Source of the DNA: Terriglobus roseus
Lineage (GTDB): Bacteria; Acidobacteriota; Terriglobia; Terriglobales; Acidobacteriaceae
DNA length: 64,000 nucleotides
Assembly: GCF_900105625.1 (NCBI RefSeq)
Contig: NZ_FNSD01000001.1
Span: 1,860,001 to 1,924,000, forward strand
Reading direction: 5' to 3'
In this document: one piece after another, positions 35,256 to 44,213 of the stretch
How positions within the stretch are numbered: position 1 is the first letter of the stretch
Layout: the number at the start of each line of letters is the position of its first letter
Program-made: the position numbers and the translations under genes
The notes under the pieces: generated by a model
The model's database searches: none
What the model saw: the letters and a program-made list of their open reading frames with translations, nothing else
What the model was told of the DNA's origin: nothing

Positions 35256-36157
35256 GCAGGATCACGTGGATCCGGCAGCCGGTAAAATCCATCGCGATGC
35301 TGCGCCATCACCATGCAGCTGACCAAGGCGTCAAAAGCATCCTCGCCATCCCGCGCCTTCGCCATCGCGGTGCGGCTCAACGCCGCATAGGCGGGATCCG
35401 TGCGGCGCTTCTGCTGCAGGTAAGCCGCACGCTTCTCGGGGTTGGACTTGTGCACCGGGCCGGTATTCAGCCGCGAATACATCTCGACCATAAGAGGTTT
35501 GCCTGGCTTCGGCCTGTCGAAGGGCCACGCAAGAAAGCCCGCACTGTGCAGCCGCTGCAGCGTCTTCATGCCACGCAGAGATGCCGTGCCCACGGAACCC
35601 GAGCCGCCGATCTGAAAGACCGACTTGGGCGTAATGCCCTTCACGCGCAGCGCGCGCTCTTCCTCAGGAATGTGCGCAATCAGCTTGCAGTCGATGTCCG
35701 TTGCACGCAGCATTCGATGCAGCATCGGTCCGCTGAACTCCGCAGGACGCTTATGTGGCTTGCCCCAGAAGCGACGATCCTCGCTCTCGCGTGACAGCCA
35801 CCGCTCGCCGTGCTCCGCGACTGTCTGCCAAAACTGCGGTGCAGACTTTGCGCCGACTTCGTGTAAAAACCACGCGGGAAAGCTGAAGCAGAAATCGAAA
35901 CCAACGACGAGCGCCGGATCCTTTTTCGCGAGCGCGATCAGCCACTCGCCAACCTCGTCCCGCGTGCGACCGTTCTCAACGCGCACCTTGCCCTGCTGCC
36001 ACACCGCCGCAACAATGTGGCGACGCTGCCCGGCGATGTCGATACGGCCGGACCAGTCAATGGCAATGACGGTCGTCGGTGCGGGAATCGGAGAAGGAAG
36101 CACCCTCGTTGGATGCGGCGGATGCGCGTTAGTCGTCGCTGCTCTCAGCCTCGGCAC
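35216..36157 (-). CDS. DUF429-like protein (predicted RNase H-fold)
   Basis: 313 residues. VIAIDWSGRIDIAGQRRH near residue 30 and DPALVVGFDFCFSFP resemble the acidic first strands of DUF429 proteins, predicted RNase H-like nucleases; a late Asp-rich helix (AKARDGEDAFDALVSCMV) gives further acidic residues. GTG start at 36157 overlaps recX by 29 bases; GTG at 36103 is an alternative that would remove the unlikely Pro-rich N-terminus. The first about 28 residues are therefore uncertain. It overlaps the 3' end of the convergent GGDEF gene by 40 bases. Confidence 0.72.
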   Translation of the reverse strand: MPRLRAATTNAHPPHPTRVLPSPIPAPTTVIAIDWSGRIDIAGQRRHIVAAVWQQGKVRVENGRTRDEVGEWLIALAKKDPALVVGFDFCFSFPAWFLHEVGAKSAPQFWQTVAEHGERWLSRESEDRRFWGKPHKRPAEFSGPMLHRMLRATDIDCKLIAHIPEEERALRVKGITPKSVFQIGGSGSVGTASLRGMKTLQRLHSAGFLAWPFDRPKPGKPLMVEMYSRLNTGPVHKSNPEKRAAYLQQKRRTDPAYAALSRTAMAKARDGEDAFDALVSCMVMAQHRDGFYRLPDPRDPAYALEGWTWAPPA

Positions 36158-36698
36158 GATCCAGCGCGGTCTCCCCCGCCTTCAACGACCGCAGCACTGT
36201 AACGATTGACTTGGATGAGAAACCAGCGGAAGTCAGCCGGCGCAGCACGCGCGCGGTGCTCTTGTCGTCCGTCGGTGGCGGAATGCGCTTGCGCTCCATG
36301 TGCGTGCGGACCAGCATGAGTTCATCCACGCCGTCGTACGCCTCAGAGAGTGCGGACGAGATGAGATCGCCGGCGATGCCCTTCTGCTGCAGATCCTGCT
36401 GGACTCGCCGTCGTCCCAGGCTCCGGTTTTCCTGCCGCAGTCTCGTGAAGTCAGCCGCGAAGCGCTCATCGCTGAGATAGCGCATCTCCTTCAGCTTCTC
36501 CAGGATGCGGTCCATCATCGCCTCGCCCTCGTCTCCCGGCGCGACGCGGTCCTTCATCTTGCGGCGCAGGTCACGCACAGACTGCATGCGCGCGCCCAGC
36601 GACTTACAGGCGTAGTCGAACAACTCCAGTTCAGTCAGTGGTTCCTTCGACTTGCGCTTGGCGAACGGCATGAACATAAGATTACTCGCGCCATGCAA
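36129..36698 (-). CDS. recX: Regulatory protein RecX
   Basis: 189 residues of mostly helical repeats: LELFDYACKSLGARMQSVRDLRRKM, MRYLSDERFAADFTRLRQENRSLGRRRVQQDLQQKGI and a third three-helix unit at the end. RecX modulates RecA filaments. The start may be at an internal Met (MPFAKRK, 36671). The recA gene is not adjacent. Its 3' end overlaps the DUF429-like gene. Confidence 0.88.
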   Translation of the reverse strand: MHGASNLMFMPFAKRKSKEPLTELELFDYACKSLGARMQSVRDLRRKMKDRVAPGDEGEAMMDRILEKLKEMRYLSDERFAADFTRLRQENRSLGRRRVQQDLQQKGIAGDLISSALSEAYDGVDELMLVRTHMERKRIPPPTDDKSTARVLRRLTSAGFSSKSIVTVLRSLKAGETALDRAEAESSDD

Positions 36699-36747
36699 GC
36701 CAGCATTCGCGCGGAGTGTTTAGAATTGCCACCGCAAGGAGATATAC

Positions 36748-38082
36748 ATGCTGACGCGCCGCGAATTTTCCAAGACCATTGCTGCATCTGCCGCAGGCCT
36801 GGCCATGAGCACGACCGCAAAGAGCTACGCCCGGGTAATGGGCTCCAACGAGCGCGTGCACTGCGCCGTCATCGGCCTCAACAGCCGCGCCTACGCACAC
36901 CTCAGCAGCCTTCGCGCCAATCGCAATGCTGCGGCCATCACGCATGTGGTCGACGTCGATTCGACCATCCTGGCAAAGTTCGCTGCCTCCACCGAAAAGC
37001 AGATGGGCACCGCGCCCAAGACCGAAGGCGACTTCCGCAAGGTCCTTGAGAACAAGGACGTCGACGTGATCACCATTGCCACCCCGGACTTCTGGCACAC
37101 GCCCATGGCCATCATGGGCATGCAGGCGGGCAAGGATGTCTATGTCGAAAAGCCCTGCAGCCACAACCTGCATGAGGCAGAGCTGATCGTCGCTGCGCAG
37201 AAGAAGTACGGCAAGGTTCTGCAGATGGGCAATCAACAGCGCTCGTCACCGCACACCAAGGAGATCGTGGGCCAGATCCACAGTGGCCTCATTGGTCGCG
37301 CATACTACGCGAAGGCCTGGTACACCAACAATCGCGGCACCATGGGAACAGGCAAGCTCGCTCCCACGCCCGCCACGCTCAATTGGGATCTGTGGCAGGG
37401 GCCCGCGCCACGCCGCGCTTACAAAGACAACGTACATCCCTATAACTGGCACTGGCTGAAGATCTACGGCACCGGCGAGACGCTAAATAACGGCACGCAT
37501 GAAGTCGACGTCTGCCGCTGGGCTCTCGAAGTGCCCGGCTATCCCAGCCGCGTCACCGCTTCGGGTGGCCGCTACCACTTCAAGGACGACTGGGAGTTCT
37601 ACGACACGCTGAACACCAGCTTCGAGTACGACGGCAAGCTCATCGAGTGGGAGGGCCGCTGCTGCAACGACATGCCCATCTACAACCGCGAGCGCGGTCT
37701 GGCCGTCTACGGCACTACTGGCGCCGTCATCATCGATCGCGACGGCTACGAGATCCATGACCTGAAGGGCAAGATGGTCAAGGAATATAAAATCCCGAAG
37801 GAAGGTAAGACCTCGAGCAGTGACACAGTCGGTGCTGACTCCATGACGGATCTGCACTTCGCCAACCTCCTCGACGCCATCAAGACGCCAGGCACCAAGC
37901 TGGACTCACCGATCGATGACGCATCGAAGTCGGTCGCCATCCTGCTGATGTCCAACATCGCCTACGAACTGAAGCGCGACCTGAAGGTGCATCCCGAGAA
38001 CGGTACCTTCGTCAACGACCCCGCGGCAACCGCACTGCGCGGACGCCTTTACGAGAAGGGCTGGGAGCCAAAGCTCACCTAA
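36748..38082 (+). CDS. Tat-exported Gfo/Idh/MocA family oxidoreductase
   Basis: 444 residues, ATG preceded by AAGGAG. Twin-arginine signal TRREFSKTIAASAAGLAMS sends the folded, cofactor-loaded enzyme to the periplasm. Rossmann domain VHCAVIGLNSRAYAHL; the family motif is DVYVEKPCSHNLHEAE; the C-terminal alpha/beta domain binds the substrate. These NAD(P)-dependent sugar, inositol or deoxysugar dehydrogenases are numerous in acidobacteria. Substrate unknown. It is divergent from recX. Confidence 0.9.
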   Translation: MLTRREFSKTIAASAAGLAMSTTAKSYARVMGSNERVHCAVIGLNSRAYAHLSSLRANRNAAAITHVVDVDSTILAKFAASTEKQMGTAPKTEGDFRKVLENKDVDVITIATPDFWHTPMAIMGMQAGKDVYVEKPCSHNLHEAELIVAAQKKYGKVLQMGNQQRSSPHTKEIVGQIHSGLIGRAYYAKAWYTNNRGTMGTGKLAPTPATLNWDLWQGPAPRRAYKDNVHPYNWHWLKIYGTGETLNNGTHEVDVCRWALEVPGYPSRVTASGGRYHFKDDWEFYDTLNTSFEYDGKLIEWEGRCCNDMPIYNRERGLAVYGTTGAVIIDRDGYEIHDLKGKMVKEYKIPKEGKTSSSDTVGADSMTDLHFANLLDAIKTPGTKLDSPIDDASKSVAILLMSNIAYELKRDLKVHPENGTFVNDPAATALRGRLYEKGWEPKLT

Positions 38083-38126
38083 ACCAGCATTTGTACGAAC
38101 GCAACATCACAGATAGGATCGGCGGC

Positions 38127-39170
38127 ATGAGACTCAGCATTCTTACTCTTGCCGCCGTTTCTCTTTGCACCGCCGCCCACCTGCAGGCGCAGGACCAGAC
38201 GGACCGGTCCGACGAAAACTGGAAGGCCGTTTGCAAGTCCGCACAGGCAACGCCTTTGCTCATCGAGCCTCCTGCAGGTCCCCTCTCCGCCAGCCAACTG
38301 CCATCCTGCGACGAACAGGCGCTGTACTATGGCCCGGGCGGCAAGCCGAACTATGCCGCAGCCTTGCAATGCGGCTGGTGGCAACGCGCCCATCCACGCC
38401 CAACCGTCGGCGATATGTTTTATGGGCCGGGCGTATTGACCATGCTCTACGCCAACGGTCGAGGCGTCGAACGCAACTACGATCTCGCAATCCGCTTCGC
38501 CTGCGAAAACGACTGGGCCGCCCCGGCGGAACAGGCCTCCCGCATTGGCCACATCGAGTACTTGCGCACCACTCACGCCGACAGCGGCAACTTCGACCTA
38601 TGCGACGACATCACCAGCGGACTCAGCATGGGCGCCTGCCAGGCAGTGACCTCGGACAAGGTAAAGACCGCTCGCGATCGCAAAATTGCAGTTGAAGTCT
38701 CCACACTGCCCGCTGCGGCTAAGCTGCTGCTTCCAAGCCTGCAGAAAGCAGAACAGGCCTTCGAACAAAGCCGAACCCGCAACGAGATCGATCTCTCGGG
38801 CACGGCAAGAGGCATGTTCGCGCAGCAGGAGGAAGACAAACTGTCCGATCAGTTCCTGATCAACTTGCAACGCTTCCACAAACGCGACGTCCCGGCGACA
38901 TCCGCAGCAGAACTCGCAAAGCTCGACACGAAGCTGAACGCCACCTACCAGCAATTGCAACATGCGCCAGCCAAGAGCTGGGAGTTCGGCACCATCAAGC
39001 CCGAGGGCATCCGCGACACAGAGCGTGCATGGCTCAAGCTAGCGGATGCCTGGGTCAGCTTCTCCCGCGCCGCGTACCCGGACCTGCCACAAACAACAGT
39101 GCGTGCGCAGCTCATTCGGCTGCGCACGCACCAGTTGCAATCACTGCTAAGTCTTTCGAAAGGATGCTAG
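38127..39170 (+). CDS. LprI-like (DUF1311) secreted protein
   Basis: 347 residues from ATG 38127 (AGGA 8 bases upstream; an earlier frame start at 38091 is not preferred). Signal peptide LTLAAVSLCTAAHLQA. Two parts: N-terminal Cys-containing Sel1-like region (YANGRGVERNYDLAIRFACE) and a C-terminal LprI-type region with the Lys-Leu-Asp-rich helix LDTKLNATYQQLQHA and DTERAWLKLADAWVSFSRAAYP. LprI proteins are periplasmic lysozyme inhibitors; the role here is uncertain. Overlaps the convergent next gene by 4 bases. Confidence 0.75.
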   Translation: MRLSILTLAAVSLCTAAHLQAQDQTDRSDENWKAVCKSAQATPLLIEPPAGPLSASQLPSCDEQALYYGPGGKPNYAAALQCGWWQRAHPRPTVGDMFYGPGVLTMLYANGRGVERNYDLAIRFACENDWAAPAEQASRIGHIEYLRTTHADSGNFDLCDDITSGLSMGACQAVTSDKVKTARDRKIAVEVSTLPAAAKLLLPSLQKAEQAFEQSRTRNEIDLSGTARGMFAQQEEDKLSDQFLINLQRFHKRDVPATSAAELAKLDTKLNATYQQLQHAPAKSWEFGTIKPEGIRDTERAWLKLADAWVSFSRAAYPDLPQTTVRAQLIRLRTHQLQSLLSLSKGC

Positions 39171-40015
39171 GCGCTGTAACCCATCTCCGCCAGCGTCTTA
39201 CGCATCGACGCAAAGCTCTTCATCACGCCCGGCATCGGATCGTCACCGTGAATCTCATACTCCAGGTCAACCACACCCGGATACTTGAGTTCGACCAGCG
39301 TCTCGAAGATCTTGCGGACAGGCATAACACCCTCGCCCACGGCGACCTGGCTCTCCTTACTCTTAGGATCGGCAAGATCCTTGATGTGCATCGCCAGCAG
39401 GCGCGGCCCCACCTCACGCAGCGTCGCCGGAATGTCGTCGCCCGCGCGCATCGCGTGGCCCACATCCACACAGCAGCCCATCCGCTTGTCCATCTTCCCG
39501 ATCAGCTTCAGGATGTCGTGCGGCGAAGGCCACTCCTTATCCTCGGGGCCGTGATTGTGGATGGCCAGCTTGATGTCGTACTTCTTCACGAAGCTCTCCA
39601 CGCGGCCTAGCGCCTCGTGCGAAGGCGATCCGACGATCATTGGAATGCCCGCCGACTTCACGTACTCAAACTTCTGACGAATGTCCTCGTCCTCATCCTT
39701 CGGGAAGTAGATGGTACCAGCGGCCGTGAGGGTAAGGCCCGCAGCCCGGTACTCCGCCGCCTGCTTCGGCGCAGCATCCGGCGGCGTCATGGGCAGGTGC
39801 ACATCCTTCAGGTTCAGATACGGCGTCTTCAGCTGGTGCATGTAGTCAATCAACTGAGGCGGTTTGAAGTTACGGAAGGTGTAGCTTGCAATGCCCAGGC
39901 GAATGGGCGACGGCTTCAACGCATAACCGAACGAGAAGCGCGGCGCCGCTGCAGCTGCGGATGCCATCAGCATCGTCTTCAGAGCAGAGCGGCGCGACAA
40001 CGGATGATTCAACAT
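39167..40015 (-). CDS. Sugar phosphate isomerase/epimerase family protein, Tat-type signal
   Basis: 282-residue TIM barrel. Start has SRRSALKTMLMASAAAAAP, a twin-arginine-like signal, so it may be exported. Metal-site motifs: IHNHGPEDK, CVDVGHAMRAG, LLAMHIKDL and DLEYEIHGDD. Related to xylose isomerase-like and IolE/IolI-type enzymes. It follows the Gfo/Idh gene at 40040-41245 by 24 bp on the same strand; the two are probably one sugar or inositol-like catabolic unit. Confidence 0.87.
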   Translation of the reverse strand: MLNHPLSRRSALKTMLMASAAAAAPRFSFGYALKPSPIRLGIASYTFRNFKPPQLIDYMHQLKTPYLNLKDVHLPMTPPDAAPKQAAEYRAAGLTLTAAGTIYFPKDEDEDIRQKFEYVKSAGIPMIVGSPSHEALGRVESFVKKYDIKLAIHNHGPEDKEWPSPHDILKLIGKMDKRMGCCVDVGHAMRAGDDIPATLREVGPRLLAMHIKDLADPKSKESQVAVGEGVMPVRKIFETLVELKYPGVVDLEYEIHGDDPMPGVMKSFASMRKTLAEMGYSA

Positions 40016-40039
40016 GAGCTAGTCTCCTTACGATCCGAC

Positions 40040-41245
40040 TTACGCTTCGTCCAGCTTGACCCACTTAGCCTTCATCTGTGCCTCGATGACGAGTTCGGCT
40101 GCGAGCAACGTTTGTACCTGGTCCTGAGCGGTATGCGTGCGATGCACGATGTCTGAGACGAACTGGCGGCCGAAGGGCAGATCGACATTGTTGCAATCGA
40201 TATAGCGCTGCTGCTTGCCGTCGACAAGGAAGAGGTTGTTCCCGGTCTTGTTCACGCCGACATTCGTGTACTTGCGCGCTTCAATGTAGCCCTTGGTGCC
40301 AAGGATGAACAAGCGTCCGTCACCCCACGTGCCAAGACCATCCGGCGTAAACCAGTCAAGCCGCACATAGCCAAAGCCACGATCGCCGCGCAACACCATG
40401 TCGCCGAAGTCCTGGAACTTCGGATGGTCGGGATGGCCAACATTCGAGATCTGCGACTCGACGATCTCTGCTGACTTGCTGCCCGTGTAGTACAGGAATT
40501 GATCCACCTGGTGTGAACCAATGTCGCAGAGGATGCCGCCATACTGCTCCGGCACGTAGAACCAATCCGGACGCGGATCCGCACCACCGCCATTACCGCC
40601 ACCCTGCACAATCTGGTGCGGGGCGATGTTGATGGTCTGGATCACACGACCGATCGCGCCGGAGTGCACCAGTTCGCCTGCCTTCACGGCAGCCTTCACT
40701 TCGAGCCGTTCACTGTACAGGATGCCGTAGATGCGGCCCGTCTCTGCGATCGTCTTGCGGATTGCCTCAACCTGCTCCAGCGTCGTGGCGCCCGGCTTAT
40801 CGCTCAGAAAGTCCTTGCCGCGCTTCATGGCGCGCACACCCAGCGGCGCACGCTCATTCGCAATGGTTGAGCTCAGGACAAGCTGGATGTTCTTGTCATC
40901 CAGGATCGCCTCTTCGCTCATCACCTGCTTTGCGTTGGGGTAACGCTTGCGGAACTTCTCAACCTTGATCGGCTCGGTGCCATACCAGGCGACCAGCTTG
41001 CCGCCGCCACGGATGATGCTGTCCGTCATGCCGTAGATGTGGTCATGGCTCATGCCGCAGACGGCGAAGTTCACCGTGTCGGTCGGTTTGATCTCCGGCC
41101 CCGGTGCAATGACCTCATGCGTGATGTTGGTCTGGTCGAAACCGCCTGCGTAAGCCATCAGTTCCGGCATTGCTGCTCCCATCACGCCCGCGGCGCCCGC
41201 GCGCCGAAAAAACTCACGCCGATTGACGCTATCCTGCATACCCAT
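40040..41245 (-). CDS. Tat-exported Gfo/Idh/MocA family oxidoreductase
   Basis: 401 residues from ATG 41245, with GGAG 8 bases upstream; GTG 41254 and ATG 41239 are the alternatives. Signal SVNRREFFRRAGAAGVMGAAM. Rossmann part VNFAVCGMSHDHIYGM, family motif DKPGATTLEQVEAI (Asp replaces the usual Glu of EKP). Substrate domain includes GGILCDIGSHQVDQFLYY. Belongs to a different subfamily from the one at 36748. Probably works with the following isomerase-like protein on an exogenous sugar derivative. Confidence 0.89.
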   Translation of the reverse strand: MGMQDSVNRREFFRRAGAAGVMGAAMPELMAYAGGFDQTNITHEVIAPGPEIKPTDTVNFAVCGMSHDHIYGMTDSIIRGGGKLVAWYGTEPIKVEKFRKRYPNAKQVMSEEAILDDKNIQLVLSSTIANERAPLGVRAMKRGKDFLSDKPGATTLEQVEAIRKTIAETGRIYGILYSERLEVKAAVKAGELVHSGAIGRVIQTINIAPHQIVQGGGNGGGADPRPDWFYVPEQYGGILCDIGSHQVDQFLYYTGSKSAEIVESQISNVGHPDHPKFQDFGDMVLRGDRGFGYVRLDWFTPDGLGTWGDGRLFILGTKGYIEARKYTNVGVNKTGNNLFLVDGKQQRYIDCNNVDLPFGRQFVSDIVHRTHTAQDQVQTLLAAELVIEAQMKAKWVKLDEA

Positions 41246-41356
41246 GTCTTTCACTCCGGCGGCAATATGCCACGCTGAAACGTATCCACGTTACACGATG
41301 CCGTGCGCTGCGCCAACGCGCCACAATCTGCGTCTAACTGCGGGGGAGAGGTGTGC

Positions 41357-42211
41357 ATGCGGCGTGTCGTGTTTGGCCTGGTTTTGGTGATGATGGCGGC
41401 GCTGCCGGCCATGGCGCAGGATGGCCTTGGGAAGCTCGACCCGTCGCAGCCAGACGGAAAGACGCCGGAGCAGATCGTCACGGAGATGGGCAAGCACGAA
41501 TCTGCCTTTGCGAAGGCACGTGAGAACTACACCTTCCGCCAGACAGTCGTCATGCAGACCATCAATGATGACAACGGCAAGCCGGACGGTGAGTACCGCC
41601 AGATCACCGACGTCGGCTTCAACCGCGACGGCACCCGCAACGAAACCGTCGTCTTCGCGCCACAGAACACCATGGAGCGCGTCATCATCGACCAGTACGA
41701 CTTCGAGGATCTGCGCCTGCGCATCCCCCTGGTGCTGACCACGGAAGATCTGCCCAACTATGACGTGAAGTACCTGGGGAAGCAGCGCGTGGACGAGCTG
41801 GATACCTACGTCTTCCAGGCCACGCCGCTGCACGCCGACCTGAAGCACCGCTTCTTCGAAGGCAAGGTGTGGGTCGACCAGAAGGATCTGGAGATCGTGA
41901 TGATCAACGGCAAGAACACGCCGGATGACCTGAAGAACGGTCACTTCTCCATCCCGTTCACCACCTATTACGAGCAGGTCGACACCGTGAACTGGTTCCC
42001 GACCTACACGCGCGCGGATGGTACGGTACACTTTGCGGCCAGCAGCCGGAACGGCCCGGCCAGCGACATCCACATGCGTAACACGGTCAAGTACACGGAC
42101 TATCGCCGCTTCCGTTCGACGTCGCGCATCTTCTACAACGGCCAGGAGATTCCGAACGACACGGCGCCGGATGCGAAGAAGCCCGATTCGACCGCGCCTC
42201 CGCAGAAGTAA
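41357..42211 (+). CDS. Secreted LolA-like outer-membrane lipoprotein-sorting fold protein
   Basis: 284 residues from ATG 41357 (GGGGGAGAGG upstream). Signal peptide RRVVFGLVLVMMAALPAMAQ. The body is a series of beta strands (YTFRQTVVMQTIND, FEGKVWVDQKDLEIVMINGK) as in LolA/LppX-fold proteins, which hold lipid in a half barrel. Acidobacteria carry many such paralogs; the lipid or client is unknown. A Pro/Ala/Asp tail ends it. A terminator follows. Confidence 0.75.
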   Translation: MRRVVFGLVLVMMAALPAMAQDGLGKLDPSQPDGKTPEQIVTEMGKHESAFAKARENYTFRQTVVMQTINDDNGKPDGEYRQITDVGFNRDGTRNETVVFAPQNTMERVIIDQYDFEDLRLRIPLVLTTEDLPNYDVKYLGKQRVDELDTYVFQATPLHADLKHRFFEGKVWVDQKDLEIVMINGKNTPDDLKNGHFSIPFTTYYEQVDTVNWFPTYTRADGTVHFAASSRNGPASDIHMRNTVKYTDYRRFRSTSRIFYNGQEIPNDTAPDAKKPDSTAPPQK

Positions 42212-42230
42212 CTCAGCGCCCCAAAAAAAG

Positions 42231-42268
42231 AAAGCGCGGTCGAAGGTCTTCACCTTTGCCCGCGCTTT
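42231..42268. terminator. Bidirectional terminator with an internal hairpin
   Basis: Outer stem AAAGCGCGG (42231-42239) with CCGCGCTTT (42260-42268), inner stem AAGGT-CTTC-ACCTT. It has A-rich and T-rich ends and lies between the convergent LolA-like and CHAD genes. Confidence 0.8.
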
Positions 42269-42285
42269 TCCTTTGTTGCAAAGAG

Positions 42286-43221
42286 TTACTCCGCTACGGT
42301 CGGCAGCAACTCCGATAACCGCAGGTGGTAGTCCGCCAAGGCCGAGTCCCGATGCTTCGCATAGCGCTCGGTCAGTTCCGCGCCCTTGCCGTGGAAGTGA
42401 TGGGCAAGCTGTTCCAGCAGCAGCCAGTCGTGCCAACGACCGCCGGCCTCCTGCATGCTCTCGAAGCGTTCTGCCAGCCCACGCACCGCGGTCCCTTCCG
42501 GCGCGCTCTCTGCCATGTAGCGGCAAAGCTTCGCGGCTTTGCGGACGGCGTGCAGACCATCTTCATCCAGCCCTTCAATCGCTATGCGCAATGAGTCTTT
42601 GGCTGTCTCGCCCTTCTTCTTCGCCCGCTTCAGCAACAGGGCCGTCTGCAGCGCGAACCAATGCTGCACGTGCGACGAAAGCGCCGTCGGAGGTGCCGTC
42701 GACGACTCCGCAGGCTTCAGGACCTTCTCCAGTGCGCGCAGATTCGCTGCAAGCTTGTGCTCTTCGGCCTGCAAAATGATCTGCAGCTTCTGAGCCTCGT
42801 GCTCGCGCGCTTCATCCAGATGCTTGCGCAACTGCTTTGCCTGCCGGCGCATGGTGTCTCCCGGCGATCCCTTGTGAACTGTCGACTTCAGCGGCGCATC
42901 CATGCGGATGATGGTGGTCTGGACGTCCAGGTCGCGCACCACACCCGCTGCGCGACGAACCTTCCTGAGCCGGCTGCGAACGGCCTTCGCCTCTGCCGCG
43001 TAGTCCGGCAGTCGCAGTCGCTTACTTCCCGTCGCCATCAACTCCAAAAGGCGCATCTGCGCCTCGACCCGTCGTGTGGTCGTGCGCAGCTTGTGGACTG
43101 CGCCCACTTCCGTAGCCGTTACCGCCACCAGCATCGCCGCATCCAGCGCCACGACCTGCTGCTCCAGCGCCGCCAACGGTGAGACACGCGGTCGCTTACT
43201 TCCCTTTACTGCAATTGTCAT
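42286..43221 (-). CDS. CHAD domain protein
   Basis: 311-residue helical protein. Typical CHAD features: VHKLRTTTRRVEAQMRLLEL, RLRKVRRAAGVVRDLDV and LHAVRKAAKLCRYMAE, rich in conserved His, Lys and Arg along one face. CHAD proteins bind polyphosphate granules and often sit beside a CYTH triphosphatase or polyphosphate kinase; neither is nearby, so this is a stand-alone copy. Confidence 0.9.
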   Translation of the reverse strand: MTIAVKGSKRPRVSPLAALEQQVVALDAAMLVAVTATEVGAVHKLRTTTRRVEAQMRLLELMATGSKRLRLPDYAAEAKAVRSRLRKVRRAAGVVRDLDVQTTIIRMDAPLKSTVHKGSPGDTMRRQAKQLRKHLDEAREHEAQKLQIILQAEEHKLAANLRALEKVLKPAESSTAPPTALSSHVQHWFALQTALLLKRAKKKGETAKDSLRIAIEGLDEDGLHAVRKAAKLCRYMAESAPEGTAVRGLAERFESMQEAGGRWHDWLLLEQLAHHFHGKGAELTERYAKHRDSALADYHLRLSELLPTVAE

Positions 43222-43370
43222 AGTTCATTCGATGCACGACGGACCCGACGGACTTATCGCAACGTCGATTCGCGCTGTGATGTATTACCCCGCCAGCTAA
43301 CTGGCGGCTGCGGGCCACACGGCGGGAGGAGTCACGGTGTGCATCCAACCACATCAGAGGACTCATCTGC

Positions 43371-43880
43371 ATGGCGAGGCAGCACGTACAGGAACATATC
43401 GACCTGATCGCGAAGCAGGAGCAGGACTTCTTCGAAAACCGCACCGCTACGGAACGCGCTGGCGATGCCATCGCAGCTTTTGCAGGCAGTCTGCGCTTTG
43501 TTGCGCTGCATCTCGCAGGCTTTGCTGCGTGGTTCCTGTTGAACTCCTTGCCCGCGCTACGGCATTGGCGCTTCGATCCTTACCCGTATCCCATGCTGGA
43601 CACGCTTGTGGCGATCGAGGCGATTCTGCTGGCCAGCTTCATCCTCATGCGTCAGTCACGGACCAGCCGCCGGTCCGATGAGCGCGATCACCTGATTCTG
43701 CAGGTGCTGCTGCTGACGGAGAAGGAAGTCACCGCGGTCCTACAGGTGAGCCGAAAGATCGCAGCGCACCACGGCATGGAGCATGTCACTCGCGACCGTG
43801 ACCTGGCAGCACTGGCGCGCGAAACGCCGATCGATGAAGTCGCGGAGAACATCAAGGAAAGTCTGCCGCAGGAACAGTAG
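43371..43880 (+). CDS. DUF1003 membrane protein
   Basis: 169 residues. Two transmembrane helices (RFVALHLAGFAAWFLLNSL, LDTLVAIEAILLASFILMRQ) flanked by the DUF1003 signature FDPYPYPMLD and SRTSRRSDERDHL, with a cytosolic C-terminus. Function unknown; such proteins are often induced by stress. The 149-bp leader after the CHAD gene contains nothing I can name. Confidence 0.9.
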   Translation: MARQHVQEHIDLIAKQEQDFFENRTATERAGDAIAAFAGSLRFVALHLAGFAAWFLLNSLPALRHWRFDPYPYPMLDTLVAIEAILLASFILMRQSRTSRRSDERDHLILQVLLLTEKEVTAVLQVSRKIAAHHGMEHVTRDRDLAALARETPIDEVAENIKESLPQEQ

Positions 43881-43886
43881 AAATTT

Positions 43887-43920
43887 CGCGAGGCATCTCC
43901 AAACGCACGAATGCCTCGCG
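43887..43920. terminator. Possible bidirectional terminator
   Basis: 10-bp stem CGCGAGGCAT/ATGCCTCGCG with a 14-base loop, ending in AAATTTC on one side. No strong U-run, so efficiency is uncertain. Lies between convergent DUF1003 and DUF3309-like genes. Confidence 0.5.
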
Positions 43921-43960
43921 CTTCCATCGGAAGACGCGAGGCGATTCGAAGACGTCAGGG

Positions 43961-44116
43961 CTAGATGCTGCTGCCGCGACCGAAGAGCAGCCAAAGGATG
44001 ACAAGTAGCACGATCAGGCTCAGACCGCCGCCGCCGTAGTAGCCGACACCGGGTCCCATGTAATAGCCGCCACCACCAAATACGAGCAACAGAACGATCA
44101 GCAGTACTAGAAGCAT
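43961..44116 (-). CDS. Small glycine-rich membrane protein (DUF3309-like)
   Basis: 51 residues. Two hydrophobic helices (MLLVLLIVLLLVFGG and LSLIVLLVILWLLFG) joined by a Gly/Tyr-rich turn. GAGGG stands 7 bases before the ATG. Two-helix, Gly-rich DUF3309 proteins are widespread and uncharacterised. Too short for most gene callers. Confidence 0.7.
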   Translation of the reverse strand: MLLVLLIVLLLVFGGGGYYMGPGVGYYGGGGLSLIVLLVILWLLFGRGSSI

Positions 44117-44213
44117 TTTCGTACCCTCAGAAGAAGTTCGCTCGACAAGCACTGCCGATCGCGATAGTGGTACGAGTCTGCCGGACGCCAAAGGGATGTC
44201 TCGCATTTTCGTT

